Part shown: positions 63,429 to 64,000 of the stretch, in pieces | Layout: each line of letters starts with the position of its first letter | Numbering within the stretch: position 1 is the stretch's first letter | NCBI RefSeq assembly: GCF_001293165.1 | Contig: NZ_CP010552.1 | Span: 1,302,001 to 1,366,000 of the forward strand | DNA from: Candidatus Thioglobus autotrophicus | GTDB lineage: Bacteria; Pseudomonadota; Gammaproteobacteria; PS1; Pseudothioglobaceae | Direction: 5' to 3' | DNA: 64,000 nt | Position numbers and translations under genes: made by a program | The notes under the pieces: model-generated | The model's database searches: none | What the model was told of the DNA's origin: nothing | What the model saw: the letters and a program-made list of their open reading frames with translations, nothing else

Positions 63429-64000
63429 CTAAGTAAGCGTTCAATCACAAACTTAGAGCCAAAATATGCCAATACCAAAATAGCAAATCCGACTTGTGTA
63501 GCGGTAATAGCTTGCTTACCACGCCAGCCAAACAGTTTCCTGCCAAAGAAAAGTGTGGCAAAAATACCCCAGGCAATTAGAGAAAGTGTAGCTGTATGAA
63601 TTAAGCGCTGAGTGAAGAAATCCTCAACAATAATAAATCCGGTAATCAGTGATAAAGTTAGAAGATAGAAGCCAATTCTTAAGCCTTGAAACATTAAGTT
63701 TTCCATGGTTTGTAGGGCTGGGAGTTTATTGATAAATGTGTTTATTTTTCTACCATGAAGATGACGCTCTTGAATTTTTAATAAGACTGACTGACAAACA
63801 GCGAGTGCAAGTAGGGCGTAGGCTGTGATTGATAAAAATACGTGTGATGCCAAAGCGAGACTCATGTGAGTTGCCTCTTTTCCGGTTGCATCTGGGAAGG
63901 CAATGCTAAAGGCCAATGTAATTGCTGCCAATGGGTAAACCAAAATACCTAGCGCATGCACCGGCTTGGAAATAGAAGATAAAAATAGCAAAATAGCAAT
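63425..64000 (-). CDS. Cytochrome c assembly-type membrane protein (YpjD/CcsA-like), N-terminus cut by window edge
   Basis: The minus strand is open from 64000 to a stop at 63425-63427, giving 191 codons; the apparent start at 63991 is only an internal TTG, and the frame continues to the edge (IAILLFLSSISKPVHA). About six hydrophobic segments are visible, with HMSLALASHVFLSITAYALL and RLIHTATLSLIAW carrying histidines typical of the CcsA/YpjD heme-binding fold. Family members have about 265 residues, so some 75 N-terminal residues lie outside. In E. coli ypjD neighbours ffh. Role in heme or cytochrome handling is inferred. Confidence 0.82.
   Translation of the reverse strand: MAILLFLSSISKPVHALGILVYPLAAITLAFSIAFPDATGKEATHMSLALASHVFLSITAYALLALAVCQSVLLKIQERHLHGRKINTFINKLPALQTMENLMFQGLRIGFYLLTLSLITGFIIVEDFFTQRLIHTATLSLIAWGIFATLFFGRKLFGWRGKQAITATQVGFAILVLAYFGSKFVIERLLS

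Overview
The window is a dense, AT-rich (roughly 60% or more A+T by eye) stretch of a gammaproteobacterial chromosome. Gene order supports this: yqiB-cpdA, rpsF-rpsR-rplI-dnaB-alr, hup-tRNA-ppiD, thrS-infC-rpmI-rplT-pheS-pheT-ihfA (infC keeps its AUU start), lgt-thyA, rnc-era-recO-pdxJ-acpS and serC-pheA-hisC-tyrA-aroA are all arranged as in that class. A DsrC/TusE-family protein, periplasmic rhodanese, diheme cytochrome c/DUF302 genes, many periplasmic thioredoxin-like proteins and the B12 locus suggest a streamlined marine sulfur-oxidising lineage of the SUP05/Thioglobus type. That lineage call is inference; no 16S rRNA or dsr/sox operon is present.

Layout. 1-5454 (minus): 5'-nucleotidase (cut by the left edge), yqiB, cpdA, alr, dnaB and the rpsF-rpsR-rplI operon. 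5716-8918 (plus): a stand-alone PBP1B-like glycosyltransferase, tsaB and a partial cytochrome c maturation cluster ccmC-D-E-G. 9049-11546: HU, tRNA-Val, tRNA-Asp, ppiD. 11622-14117: periplasmic rhodanese, then a diheme cytochrome c-DUF302 fusion and a second DUF302-like protein behind a perfect FNR-type box. 14174-20192: fabI, divergent from the coupled string BT1-type transporter, lspA, thiO, DUF1566 protein, recJ. 20407-27375: the translation block thrS to ihfA. 27482-30116 (minus): hypothetical, AI-2E family transporter, NIF3-like protein, AlkD-like protein. 30157-35184: msrA, MoeB/ThiF-like, an unknown 60-residue protein with its own promoter and terminator, glyA, nrdR, radA. 35266-36962: MsrA-thioredoxin-MsrB fusion and a small secreted protein. 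37030-40198 (minus): cobalamin riboswitch, btuB, btuM, cobO. 40254-45639: serine and aromatic amino acid operon. 45711-50006: DsrC-like gene lacking both cysteines (minus), lepB (plus), then ctpA-parA-parB (minus). 50108-53184: MlaC-like protein, ArsR-type regulator, tRNA-Arg, lgt, thyA, PhnA-like protein. 53425-55194 (minus): tandem-thioredoxin periplasmic protein and an orphan Cas6/Cmx6-like protein. 55232-59557: rnc, era, a YdjM-type membrane protein, recO, pdxJ, acpS. 59554-64000: secreted hypothetical, ubiG, two tandem bcp peroxiredoxins, lepA, and a YpjD/CcsA-type protein cut by the right edge.

Most of the window is housekeeping: translation, replication, cell envelope, cofactors and amino acids. 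No insertion sequences, prophage, CRISPR array or rRNA were seen. The accessory interest lies in four places: the FNR-box cytochrome/DUF302 module, the orphan Cas6-like gene divergent from RNase III, the cysteine-less DsrC paralogue, and the compact riboswitch-controlled B12 salvage operon. Motifs and families were assigned by reading the sequence; no database search was run.
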